Below, piece by piece: positions 25,415-33,827 of a DNA stretch of 39,643 nt. The position numbers and the translations under genes are program-made. Every line of letters starts with the position of its first letter. Within the stretch, counting starts at the first letter, position 1. The notes under the pieces were generated by a model. It made no database searches, was not told where the DNA came from, and worked only from the letters and a program-made list of their open reading frames with translations. Source of the DNA: Verrucomicrobiia bacterium (GTDB lineage Bacteria > Verrucomicrobiota > Verrucomicrobiia > Limisphaerales > JADLHS01); NCBI GenBank assembly GCA_011525685.1, contig WYBW01000046.1:1-39643 (forward strand), written 5' to 3'.

Positions 25415-25430
25415 AGCAACACGCTTGCCA
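25415..25430 (-). promoter_or_regulatory. Sigma-54 promoter of the Ig-protein gene
   Basis: The minus strand reads TGGCAAGCGTGTTGCT, which fits TGGCACG-N4-TTGCW at all but one position and has the exact 10-base GG-GC gap. The predicted transcript start is near 25404, giving a leader of about 200 bases to the ATG at 25199. Operator copies are centred about 65 and 108 bases upstream. Confidence 0.78.
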
Positions 25431-25459
25431 GCCCGATTCCGGGTGGAAAGCCCGGGCAA

Positions 25460-25477
25460 GTTTCCGGATTCGGAACA
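25460..25477. promoter_or_regulatory. Imperfect copy of the palindromic operator
   Basis: GTTTCCG-GATT-CGGAACA keeps the right half-site and five of seven bases of the left one. It lies 43 bp (about four helical turns) from the perfect copy at 25503-25520, so both could face the same side of the DNA, as paired enhancer sites of NtrC-type activators do. Confidence 0.55.
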
Positions 25478-25502
25478 TAGCTTTAGCCGCGCGCGGATCA
25501 TC

Positions 25503-25520
25503 TGTTCCGCTGGCGGAACA
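25503..25520. promoter_or_regulatory. Perfect palindromic operator/enhancer site TGTTCCG-N4-CGGAACA
   Basis: The two 7-base arms are identical to those at 23363-23380; only the spacer differs (CTGG against GTTG). It begins directly after the response-regulator stop at 25522 and is about 108 bases upstream of the predicted Ig-gene transcript start, the usual distance for a sigma-54 enhancer site. Confidence 0.7.
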
Positions 25521-25521
25521 G

Positions 25522-26919
25522 TCATCCTTTGGGCGGCCGCAGTTCAGGCCACTTTTCCAGCCGGCGCAGCAGCGCTTGCGGTGACATGCCGAGCTTCGCG
25601 GCGGCGCGGCGGATGCCACCCTGCGTCTCGCGCAACGTGTCGCGAATAAGCCGGTATTCCTGCGCCTCGAGGGGAGCAAGTTCGCGTTCCACTGGGGCGG
25701 ATTCGACGCCCGCCGGCGCGGCCACCTTCGAGGAGGCTGCGGCGGTGGAACCGCGCTGCAGCCAGTTGAAATCCAGCGCCAGCCATTTCGCGTCGGCGGG
25801 TGTCCGCAGCAGTGACCGCTCGAGCACGTTGCGCAGTTCGCGCGCGTTGCCGGGAAAGTCGTGGCCCGAGAGCTTCGTCAATTCCTCCGGGCGAAGGAGG
25901 GGTTTGGACCGGCCGTATTTCTCCGCCAGTTGCGCCAGCAGCAGTTCCGCCATCCCGGGGATGTCCGCCCGCCGCCGGCGCAACGGGGGCAGCTCAATGG
26001 TGAACACGTCCAGCCGGTACCATAAATCTTCGCGGAAGCGCCCGGCTTTGACTTCGTCCGGAAGCTGTTTGTTGGTCGCTGCGACGAAGCGCCCGGTGAA
26101 GGGCCGAGGTTCTGTGCTGCCCAACGCCCGGAACTCGCGAGCCTCGAGCAGGCGTAATAATTTCGCTTGCAGCGGCAGCGGAACCTCCGCGACCTCGTCC
26201 AGGAACAACGTGCCGCCCCCCGCGGCGCCGGCCAAACCCGTGCGCCTCCTGTCGGCGCCGGTGTAAGCGCCCTTTTCCGCGCCGAACAGTTCGGACTCGA
26301 ACATCTCGCCCGGCAGGGCGGCGCAATTCACCGCGATAAACGGGACGCCCCCCTTCGGAAAACTCAACTGATGCAGCACGCGCGCCGCCAGGTCCTTGCC
26401 CGAGCCGGTTTCGCCGATGAACAGCACCGTGCTGGCCGGATGCTGCGCCGCTTGCTGCAATTGCCGCAGCACCTCGCGCATCAAAGGAGACTCTCCGAAC
26501 CATTGCGCCGGGCCCTCCGGCACCGCGCGGGTGGCCAGCCGCAACTTCGCCCGGCGCAGACAGGCCGCCAGCGCGTCCACGCCCACCGGCTTGGTGAGGT
26601 ACTCGAACAAGCCGTTGCGCGTGAGCGACACTGCCTCGCCCAAGTCCGGCACCCCGGTGATCATCACTACGGGAGACTCGGGGAACCGCCGCGACAGCCG
26701 GTCGAAGAAATCGTAACCCTTGCCGTCGGGCAGATGATTGTCCAACAGCACGAGATCGAAGTGCCCGCGCTCCACCGCCTCGCGGGCGGCCGCCAGCGTG
26801 GGTGCGTGCGTGGGATCCCCACCGGCTTCGCGCACGACTTGCGCGGACAAACCGGCGAACATCGCGTCGTCCTCGACAATGAGGCACGCGAACTGATCTC
26901 CACTCGCTTTCGAACTCAT
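25522..26919 (-). CDS. NtrC-family sigma-54-dependent response regulator
   Basis: The ATG at 26919 (MSSKASGDQFACLIVEDDAM) gives 465 residues; the frame upstream is not conserved. The receiver domain has Asp60 (LLDNHLPDG) as phosphate acceptor, EDD near the N-terminus and TKPVG with the conserved Lys. The AAA+ domain has Walker A GETGSGKD, the sigma-54 contact loop as GAYTGA (a known variant of GAFTGA), Walker B GGGTLFLDEV, and the sensor motif GRFVAATNK. The C-terminal Fis-type helix-turn-helix is IRRAAAKLGMSPQALLRRLE. All parts for ATP-driven activation of sigma-54 polymerase are present. It lies after the CHASE2 kinase gene on the same strand (135-base gap) and before two genes with sigma-54 promoters, so a kinase-regulator-target set is likely. 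Confidence 0.92.
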   Translation of the reverse strand: MSSKASGDQFACLIVEDDAMFAGLSAQVVREAGGDPTHAPTLAAAREAVERGHFDLVLLDNHLPDGKGYDFFDRLSRRFPESPVVMITGVPDLGEAVSLTRNGLFEYLTKPVGVDALAACLRRAKLRLATRAVPEGPAQWFGESPLMREVLRQLQQAAQHPASTVLFIGETGSGKDLAARVLHQLSFPKGGVPFIAVNCAALPGEMFESELFGAEKGAYTGADRRRTGLAGAAGGGTLFLDEVAEVPLPLQAKLLRLLEAREFRALGSTEPRPFTGRFVAATNKQLPDEVKAGRFREDLWYRLDVFTIELPPLRRRRADIPGMAELLLAQLAEKYGRSKPLLRPEELTKLSGHDFPGNARELRNVLERSLLRTPADAKWLALDFNWLQRGSTAAASSKVAAPAGVESAPVERELAPLEAQEYRLIRDTLRETQGGIRRAAAKLGMSPQALLRRLEKWPELRPPKG

Positions 26920-27054
26920 GCCGGCCAAATTGTAACAAAGCGGCAACAAAGCTCCAAGCGCCGATACCATTCAAGGCTGAAACGGAACTCATCGCCGCCT
27001 CGCGCACCGCTTTCGGAGCAGCGCCAGAACGTTCTGCTTCCCTGGCGGCGAAGG

Positions 27055-29772
27055 TCAACCACCCGCCGAAAGGCTCCTGGCAACGGCCTCCAGCAGTTCC
27101 TGCAGCGAGAACGGCTTGCGCAGGAGGAGCGTCGCCTGCCTGGCCGCTGTACTTTCCGCATCCACCTCGGCGCTGGCGAGTATGACCGGCAGGTCGGGAC
27201 GCGCGGCGCGGACCGCCGCGATGGTTTGCTGGCCATCCATCTCCGGCATGGCATTGTCCGTCAGCAAGAGCCGGACTTCGGAATGGCGACGCTCGAACTG
27301 CTCAACCGCCTCTTCCCCATTCGCCGCGGTGACGACGCGATAGCCGTGCGCGACGAGGCCGTCGCCAACCAGTTCGCGCACTGCGCGCTCATCGTCCACG
27401 ACGAGGATCAATTCGCCGCGACCCCGCGGAATGTCCGTCGAACGCTCCGCTCCCGCGGTCGTGGTCTCGGCGGCGCGCGGCAGGAAAATCTCGAATGCGG
27501 TGCCCGTGCCCGGTTCACTTTCGACGCGCAGGAAACCTCCATGACCCTTGACGATTCTCGCCACCGTGGACAGGCCGATGCCGGTGCCCCGCCCCTCCGC
27601 CTTGGTGGTGAAGAACGGCTCGAAAATCTTCGCCTGCACCTCGGGTGGCATGCCCGTGCCGGTGTCTGAAACCAGTAGCGAGACGTAATCGCCTGCCCGG
27701 GCCTCCCAGAGCCCGGCCGCCTCGGCGTCCGTGAGCGCCACGTTGTCGGCGACGAACGAGAGACGCCCGCCCCCGGGCATGGCGTCACGCGCGTTGACGC
27801 ACAGATTGAGCAGCACCTGGTGAAGCTGTGTGGCGTTGCCGCGCACGGGCCAGAGGTCGGCGGGCAGGAACGTTTCGACGGCAATGTTCTTGGGAAACGT
27901 CTCGCGGACAATTTTCTCCAACTCTTTGACGAGCGGCGCGAGGTCGAGTTGCTCGAATTCACCGCCGCGTCCACGCGCAAACAGCAGAACCTGGCGCACC
28001 ATCTCGGCGCCGCGATGGGTGTTCATCTCGATCAAGCCCAACAGCTTTTGCGCTTCCGCGTCGCGGGTCTGGCGTCGCAGCAACTGCGTCCCGAGCAGCA
28101 CCGGCGCCAGGGCGTTGTTCAGATCGTGCGCCATGCCGCCGGCCAGCGCGCCGATGGTGTTCAGGCGTTGAGTGCGCAAAAACTGCGCCTCCAGTTCCTT
28201 TTGCTCCGTGATGTCGCTGTTAATGAGCAGCAGCGCCTTGGGCTGACCCGCCTCGTCGCGGATCAGCGTCCACCGGCTGGCCACGACGACCGTGCGGCCG
28301 GACCGGGTTTGCTGGCGCAGTTCGCCGTTCCACTCACCCTCCTTCAAGGCCACGGCGCGGGCCGTGTGCGCAGTCCCGGCATCCGGGGAAAAAATCTCGC
28401 CCGCCACTCCGTTCCCCTGCAACTCGGCGAACGGCCAGCCGTAGAGCCTTTCCGCGCTGGGATTGGCGTAAACAATTCCGCCGCCCAGGTCCTGGACCAG
28501 AATCGCGTCGTGCGCCTTGTCAATCAGTGCCGCCTGCTCGCGGATTTTGGCCTCCGCGACTCGTTTGGCGGCTTCCAGCCGGCGGCGGGTGGCATACCAA
28601 TCCCAGAAGTGAAACAACCACGAGCCAAAGAGCGCGGCGGGAAGCTGCGCCGCGCCCACGACCAACCACGGAAACCAGACGCCGCTGGCGAACGCCATCC
28701 GCGCCAGACCCAAAGTCAGGCCGGCCGCCGCCACCGCCGTCAGCGTGGCCGGAATGGGCCGCAGCCAGACCAATCCGCTGGCGGCCAGCGCGACAACCAG
28801 CAGCACCCAGATTTCGCCCGCGGGTGTGAACCGTCGCAGCCCTTCGTTACGCAGCAGGTTCAGCAAGGCCGTGGCATGCACCTCCACGCCGGGCATGAAC
28901 AGTTTGCGGTGTCCCCAGGAGTGAAATGGACTGCGGAATTCATCCTGCCGCCCCTCGAACAGCTCCACCATCGGCCGGGCGCCGACCAGGACGATCTTGT
29001 CGCGGAAAAAGTCCGGCGGCACTCCGGCTGGTTGGAGCACCTGGGCGAAGCTCACGTTGGGAAACACCATCGCCGGACCGTAGTAACGCAGCCATTGCTC
29101 GTTCGCTCGTCGAACGGCGTCCGGCTCGCTCACCACCGGCGACCGCAGCCATTGCGCGGTGGCCCAGGTCAGTGAAGGCTGGTCCTGCGACGTGAACCCG
29201 GCCAGATAGCGGCGCACCACAAAGTCCTTGTCCACGATATGCGTCGCCACGCCCCAGGCCGCCGCTTCGGCGGCGAGCAATTCCGCGGGTGGCAGGACTC
29301 GCAACAACCGCCCCCAAGCTTGGTCCGGGCTGGTGGCGTGGCTGGCGTCGTCGTTGGCTTCGCCGGCCAGGATGACGCGGCCGGACTCGCGGATGGCCTC
29401 GGCCAGCGCACGGTCTGAGGCGGCGTCCGTGCCGGGATCGCTGAACACGATGTCGAACACCACGGCTCGCGCGCCCGCCGCGGTGAGTTGCCGCACGAGC
29501 CGGGCGTGAAGTGCGCGCGGCCAGGGCAGTGCCGGGTTCTGTTGTTCCGCGCGGAAGGAATTCAAGTCCAGGTAAACAATGACCACCGGCGAATCTCGCA
29601 ACGACTCCGTCTGCGTTCCGCCCAAGATGTGAAGAGAGTCGTAACTGGCGCGCACCCAACCGCCGCCCAACGGCCCTTCGGGCGCGCGCAACCCAAGTCC
29701 CAGCAACGCCAGGAAACCCGCCAGCACCAGCGCGACGAGCCAGCGTGGCAGCATGTCACTCGGGAAAGCCAT
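27055..29772 (-). CDS. CHASE2-PAS hybrid histidine kinase
   Basis: The start is taken at the ATG at 29772 ([20 protein letters not shown]), giving 905 residues. After one N-terminal membrane helix comes a CHASE2 sensor ([13 protein letters not shown], then [16 protein letters not shown], then [13 protein letters not shown]) to about 310. Three membrane helices follow at about 318-395, a PAS domain at about 425-525 ([20 protein letters not shown]), HisKA with His549 ([13 protein letters not shown]), an HATPase ([16 protein letters not shown], then [20 protein letters not shown]) and a C-terminal receiver with Asp839 ([13 protein letters not shown]). CHASE2 is an extracytoplasmic sensor of unknown ligand, and CHASE2 proteins are known to occur near FecR proteins. 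It is the natural partner for the NtrC-type regulator downstream; a separate Hpt protein is not encoded in the window. Confidence 0.92.
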   Translation of the reverse strand: MAFPSDMLPRWLVALVLAGFLALLGLGLRAPEGPLGGGWVRASYDSLHILGGTQTESLRDSPVVIVYLDLNSFRAEQQNPALPWPRALHARLVRQLTAAGARAVVFDIVFSDPGTDAASDRALAEAIRESGRVILAGEANDDASHATSPDQAWGRLLRVLPPAELLAAEAAAWGVATHIVDKDFVVRRYLAGFTSQDQPSLTWATAQWLRSPVVSEPDAVRRANEQWLRYYGPAMVFPNVSFAQVLQPAGVPPDFFRDKIVLVGARPMVELFEGRQDEFRSPFHSWGHRKLFMPGVEVHATALLNLLRNEGLRRFTPAGEIWVLLVVALAASGLVWLRPIPATLTAVAAAGLTLGLARMAFASGVWFPWLVVGAAQLPAALFGSWLFHFWDWYATRRRLEAAKRVAEAKIREQAALIDKAHDAILVQDLGGGIVYANPSAERLYGWPFAELQGNGVAGEIFSPDAGTAHTARAVALKEGEWNGELRQQTRSGRTVVVASRWTLIRDEAGQPKALLLINSDITEQKELEAQFLRTQRLNTIGALAGGMAHDLNNALAPVLLGTQLLRRQTRDAEAQKLLGLIEMNTHRGAEMVRQVLLFARGRGGEFEQLDLAPLVKELEKIVRETFPKNIAVETFLPADLWPVRGNATQLHQVLLNLCVNARDAMPGGGRLSFVADNVALTDAEAAGLWEARAGDYVSLLVSDTGTGMPPEVQAKIFEPFFTTKAEGRGTGIGLSTVARIVKGHGGFLRVESEPGTGTAFEIFLPRAAETTTAGAERSTDIPRGRGELILVVDDERAVRELVGDGLVAHGYRVVTAANGEEAVEQFERRHSEVRLLLTDNAMPEMDGQQTIAAVRAARPDLPVILASAEVDAESTAARQATLLLRKPFSLQELLEAVARSLSAGG

Positions 29773-30003
29773 TCGCTGCAAAGCCTAGCACCGGCCATCT
29801 TGACTGGCGAGCACACACTGGCCTGCTGGGCTGATGTCCGGCTTCTTGACCGCCATGAAGCCGGGCTGCCCCGTCCGGTGGAACAGACCCGTGCATTTCG
29901 TGCGGACTGCCTGCCAGGATTGCCGACGTTTCAGCCGGCGAGGGCGACGGTGGAAAAAACCGGCGACTCGCAAGACCCTCAATTCTTGACCCGGAGGCAC
30001 GGC

Positions 30004-30648
30004 TCAGCGCCCGGTCACCTGCGCGGCGGGGCGGATCAACTGGTATTGGTTCACGAACCACTCCTGCGGCGTGCGGGGCTTTTCCGGGCCGGGCGCCGGG
30101 AACTGGTAACGCGGCACGATGGCCGCCTGGATCGCTTGGCGCTTCAGGAGCGAGGACAGCTTGTCGCGGTCGCGGGAGAAGACAAAGAGCGGCGGCACGC
30201 GTGCTCCCAGCGCGGCGAATTCCTCGTCCTCGAGCTTGGGCAGACCAACGAATGAAACGATGGCCGATTTCTTGGAGTTCTTTTTCACCTCGCGCGCGAG
30301 CTTGCTGGCGGACAAACCCAGGCCGGGGCCGTATTTGTCCTTCTTGTCGGAATCAATCCACTCCACGTCCTTGATGCGGATGCCGCCCGCCTTTTGAATC
30401 GCGTTGCGAAACGCCGCGAACTGCGCCGCCAGAATCTCCGAATCGCGATCCGCCATGGTGATCACCAGCAGGTCGCCCCGGTTTTCGAGTGCGTGTATCA
30501 CCTCCGCCGCCAGCGCCTCGCCGATGCCTTGATGCAGCGCCACGTTGATCTTCGGCGCCGCGAACTGGTGCTGCCAGGTAAACCACCCGCAGGCGGCCAT
30601 GACCAGCACCGCGCCGACCGCCAGAAGAAAGTTTTTCGTCGGTCTCAT
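30004..30648 (-). CDS. Small membrane-anchored protein of unknown function, possible binding-protein fold
   Basis: This 214-residue protein starts at the ATG at 30648 (MRPTKNFLLAVGAVLVMAAC), preceded by CGGAGG. The N-terminal hydrophobic stretch ends at MAAC, which could be a lipoprotein signal, although Met at the -3 position is atypical. Short alpha/beta blocks follow (KINVALHQGIGEALAAEVIH, then DLLVITMADRDSEILAAQFA, then KSAIVSFVGLPKLEDEE), recalling periplasmic sugar-binding folds, but too short for a full one. No family was recognised with confidence. It is the last gene of the operon, 12 bases after the pseudopilin stop. The short basic middle (KKNSKKS) and the C-terminus (PGPEKPRTPQEWFVNQYQLI) give no hint. 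Confidence 0.7.
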   Translation of the reverse strand: MRPTKNFLLAVGAVLVMAACGWFTWQHQFAAPKINVALHQGIGEALAAEVIHALENRGDLLVITMADRDSEILAAQFAAFRNAIQKAGGIRIKDVEWIDSDKKDKYGPGLGLSASKLAREVKKNSKKSAIVSFVGLPKLEDEEFAALGARVPPLFVFSRDRDKLSSLLKRQAIQAAIVPRYQFPAPGPEKPRTPQEWFVNQYQLIRPAAQVTGR

Positions 30649-30660
30649 TCCGGCCTCCGT

Positions 30661-31437
30661 TCAATAGCGCCACCGAATGTCGGCCGGGTCCGTGGACTCC
30701 ACGCTGGGAATGCGAAAAGTGGCAAACCCCGCCGCGCGCCCGTCCAGAAACACCAGGTTGGACCGCGTGCCCTTGCCGTGCCGCGCGTGGATGCGCTCAT
30801 CCTTGCCATTGTGGATCCACCAGCCGTCAAACACCGCCGGCATCTGGGACGAGGACGAGGCGCGGGTGAGTTTGTTCAGCGCTGTGCCGCCCTCATCGCC
30901 GGGCACGCGCACGAAGGGATACTTTCGCGTGCTGCCCAACCCGCCGTTGAGTCCATACCACGTGTGAACGTAAAACTTTTCACCCGTGCTCTCCGATTTG
31001 AACGGAAACGCCTTCGCGCCCTCGGCGTCATCGCGGGCCGTGGGATTCACCGAGTAAACCTCGAACCGGCCCTCGGGACATTGGAACACCGAGCGCCCTT
31101 CCGCAAGCGTGCCATAAACCGCGGCGCGCGGCGCGGGCAGATACCCGCCATTCACCAGGAGTGTGGCCCAGCCTTCCTCGAACTGCGCGCCGTTGCCCAC
31201 GTTGTATTCGGCCGGCACGAGGTAATCCTGGAAATCCCCGGCGTACAGATGGATGGCCGCGCCGATCTGCCGCAGATTGCTCAGACAGGAAAGGCCGCGG
31301 GCCTTGCCCTTGGCCGACGCGAGCGCCGGCAGCAGCATGGAGGCAAGGATCGAAATGACGGCCATGACGACCAGCAGTTCCACCAGCGTGAAACCGGTTG
31401 CCGGCCGGTGAGATGAGGTTGGGATTCGAGTCTTCAT
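30661..31437 (-). CDS. Pseudopilin (prepilin-type N-terminal domain), inside the glycan operon
   Basis: The ATG at 31437 gives [20 protein letters not shown] and 258 residues; the prepilin cut site G-F is at residues 15-16, followed by [20 protein letters not shown]. The globular part has [20 protein letters not shown], and near the C-terminus [16 protein letters not shown], a longer-spaced version of the H-x9-DG motif (11 residues between H and D). Its ATG overlaps the stop of the dual-kinase gene (TGATG), so it is translated with that gene. Pseudopilins of this group are common in the phylum; coupling to a glycan biosynthesis operon is unusual and may mean a surface fibre made together with the glycan. 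Confidence 0.87.
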   Translation of the reverse strand: MKTRIPTSSHRPATGFTLVELLVVMAVISILASMLLPALASAKGKARGLSCLSNLRQIGAAIHLYAGDFQDYLVPAEYNVGNGAQFEEGWATLLVNGGYLPAPRAAVYGTLAEGRSVFQCPEGRFEVYSVNPTARDDAEGAKAFPFKSESTGEKFYVHTWYGLNGGLGSTRKYPFVRVPGDEGGTALNKLTRASSSSQMPAVFDGWWIHNGKDERIHARHGKGTRSNLVFLDGRAAGFATFRIPSVESTDPADIRWRY

Positions 31438-33827
31438 CAGGTGACTTGGTTGAGCGCGGCCTCACGCGGGGATGTGCGCGCCAGGCCGCAATACTTCTCA
31501 CAGATTTCAAGGATGGTTTCGGTGAACGGTGTGCGATCGGGGAATTCGGTGCTGATGTGGATGTGCCTGGCCAGCGTGAGCGTGGTGTAGGTGTCCAGGG
31601 CCTCGCCCGTGCCGCCCGCCGCCAGTTCGACGTAACGGTGCGTGAAAGCCGCCGCGGCATCCGCCAGGGCCGGTTGCTGGGCGGGCGAACGCGCGGCCCA
31701 CTCGATGAGATGGCCGATGAAGTTGCCTGCATCCAGTGCCGGGTCACCCGCCGCCATCAAATCGAGGTCCACCAGCCAGACCCGTCCACCCTCGAGCAGA
31801 AGCTGGTCGTGATAAAAGTCGCGATGAATGAGCCGCGGCATAACTGCCGGCAGGTCTGCCGCCAGCCGCGCGCAGGCGGCGAACACGCGTTCAAGGCGGC
31901 CCTGCCAGGCCGGCCTTCGCGCCGCGACTCGATCCAAACGTTCCCGCAATAACTTCAGCTCGTCAGTAGCCGTGTGTTGACGGGGCAGTGAAAGGGCGAC
32001 GCCGTGCAGCTTGCACAGCGCTTCCGCCGCGCGCCGGGCCGCCACCACGCCCGCTGGTGAGACCAGAAACTCCGCAGCCGGCCGGCCCGGAACCTTTTCC
32101 TGCAGCCACAGGCCGAGTTGCGGCACAACTCCGAGCACGCGGGGGATTGAGATCCCGTCGCGGCTGTCGGGGGCAAAACTTCCCGCGAGCAACTGCGACA
32201 ATGCTTCGAGATTCGCGGCATCCACGCCCCGGCGATGCAGCTTGCCCAGCAGGGTGAGCGGTTGTATCCGCCCATCCCGTCGGCGACATTCGAGCGCATA
32301 TTCGATTAGTGCGCGCCGGGCAGGTTTGTGCCGCAGCAGTCGCGCGTGGCGAATCTTCACGTCAGCCAGTTCGGCGTCGCGCTCCTGCAACGCCGCGCGC
32401 AGCAGCGGACCGGCCACTTCCGTATCCAGCGCCCGGGCAAGGTTGGGTGTTTCCGCAGTGTCCCTCTTCGTCGCGGAGATTTCAGGACCGCGAACCGGGT
32501 GCGCGCCTCGGCCGCCAGGAAAACCAGTCGTCCCGGACTCCCCGGGCACTTTCGCCAGCAGCGCTTCCACGCGCGCAAGGCTTTCAAGGGTCAAGCCTGG
32601 CCAGTCCGGCTGGCAGGTGCGGAAGAAATGCGGCATCCGGGCAAAGAGCTTTGCCGCGATCTGCGGCTCCAAGCTGGTGATGGTGGATTCATTTGCCGCC
32701 AGGCGGTAAGCCTCGACCAGCGTTGCCCGGAACTCGTCCCGCCGCGCGGGGCTTAATCTCCGGCAAATGACCTCGTGCTCGACGTGCGCCAGAAAGGCGC
32801 CCAGGTCCGAAACCGGATCGCCACGCCCGGCTTCATCGAGATCGAGCAGTGCGACACTGCTTTTGCCAAGCAGGACCTGTTTGGCGTAGAAATCGCCGTG
32901 GATGGTCGCGTCGTGCTGTGGCAAGGCTTCAATGTGCGCCGCCAGGACGCGAGCGGTCTGGAGCAACCGCGTCGCTTGCTCCGGCAACAGAAACGCCAGC
33001 AGATCTCCCAAGGCCAGCAGTGCCGCGGCTTCCGACCGCCGCGAAACCACCGGCAACGCCGGGATGTCCTGCTGATGCAATTCCGCCAGCGCCACCCCCA
33101 CACGCCGCAGCTCGCCAACATTGAAAGCCGGATCCGCCAGCGCCTCGCTCAGCAAGCGCCCGTCCTGCCAGCCGAAGCACAGCACCCCGCGGCCCTTCGA
33201 GCGACCGAGCAGCGGTGACACCCGCAGAACCTCGCCGGATTTGAACTGCTTGAATCTGCCGCGCACTTTCTCGAAAGCCGCGCTGCCATAAAGCTTGCAG
33301 ACCGCTTGGGGTTGGCCGGCCGTTCCCAACCCGCCGGTCCAACGGCGCTCGGGTTTGTAGGCCAGCGTGCGCACTTCGCCCGCCCACAGCTCCGGATGTT
33401 CGGGCAAATGCCGGCGCAGGAAATCCTCCCGCCGCGCCGCGTTCGCCATGAGCGCGAGGGTTTCCAACTTGTTGTCGTTCGGAAACACGCAAACCTCCGC
33501 GCAGCGCTCGCGCCAGACGAACCGTCCGGCTCCCAGGGGACCGGAACTGGCGGGTCGCCATGCCGACTTGGCCAGTTTGCCGGCATCCACCGCCCGGTAG
33601 GCTTTGGCGTGGCACTCCACGCGCCGGCCATCCGCCTCGAGCGTGTAAGCGGCGAGACAATTCTGGCCGGGCTTGTAGCGCAGGTAGCGCAGCCGCGCCG
33701 AGCGCACGCGGGCCGCGGGCGCCGAGAGTTGCATCGCCGCCAGAAACGCGTCCGCGTCCAGGAGCGTCCTGAGTCCCGGCAACCAGACGTCGCGTTGCAC
33801 CAGGCTGGCGTCAGCGGGCGAGAGCAT
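31437..33827 (-). CDS. Double APH-like kinase (two aminoglycoside-phosphotransferase-type domains)
   Basis: The ATG at 33827 is chosen because GGAGG lies 7 bases upstream; a GTG at 33860 is less likely. The protein has 796 residues. Domain 1 has catalytic [11 protein letters not shown] (His310) and [12 protein letters not shown]. Domain 2 has [11 protein letters not shown] (His668) and [12 protein letters not shown]. The Brenner loop H-x-D and the following Asp are therefore present in both, so both could be active. The N-terminal lobes are [20 protein letters not shown] and [23 protein letters not shown]-fold enzymes phosphorylate small molecules such as sugars, choline or antibiotics. Neighbours (glycosyltransferases and an exporter) suggest phosphorylation of a glycan precursor, but the substrate is unknown. 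The gene begins inside the end of the ABC gene (17-base overlap). Confidence 0.86.
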   Translation of the reverse strand: MLSPADASLVQRDVWLPGLRTLLDADAFLAAMQLSAPAARVRSARLRYLRYKPGQNCLAAYTLEADGRRVECHAKAYRAVDAGKLAKSAWRPASSGPLGAGRFVWRERCAEVCVFPNDNKLETLALMANAARREDFLRRHLPEHPELWAGEVRTLAYKPERRWTGGLGTAGQPQAVCKLYGSAAFEKVRGRFKQFKSGEVLRVSPLLGRSKGRGVLCFGWQDGRLLSEALADPAFNVGELRRVGVALAELHQQDIPALPVVSRRSEAAALLALGDLLAFLLPEQATRLLQTARVLAAHIEALPQHDATIHGDFYAKQVLLGKSSVALLDLDEAGRGDPVSDLGAFLAHVEHEVICRRLSPARRDEFRATLVEAYRLAANESTITSLEPQIAAKLFARMPHFFRTCQPDWPGLTLESLARVEALLAKVPGESGTTGFPGGRGAHPVRGPEISATKRDTAETPNLARALDTEVAGPLLRAALQERDAELADVKIRHARLLRHKPARRALIEYALECRRRDGRIQPLTLLGKLHRRGVDAANLEALSQLLAGSFAPDSRDGISIPRVLGVVPQLGLWLQEKVPGRPAAEFLVSPAGVVAARRAAEALCKLHGVALSLPRQHTATDELKLLRERLDRVAARRPAWQGRLERVFAACARLAADLPAVMPRLIHRDFYHDQLLLEGGRVWLVDLDLMAAGDPALDAGNFIGHLIEWAARSPAQQPALADAAAAFTHRYVELAAGGTGEALDTYTTLTLARHIHISTEFPDRTPFTETILEICEKYCGLARTSPREAALNQVT

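Noticed and set aside
29543..29556. TTCCGCGCGGAA in the kinase gene as another operator copy
   Set aside because: The spacer is two bases and not four, and it lies in coding sequence; it does not match the operator pattern.
29834..29867. A 7-bp hairpin (CCGGCTT/AAGCCGG) between the kinase and the operon end
   Set aside because: Short stem, no T-run and no clear position relative to a stop; weak evidence for a terminator.
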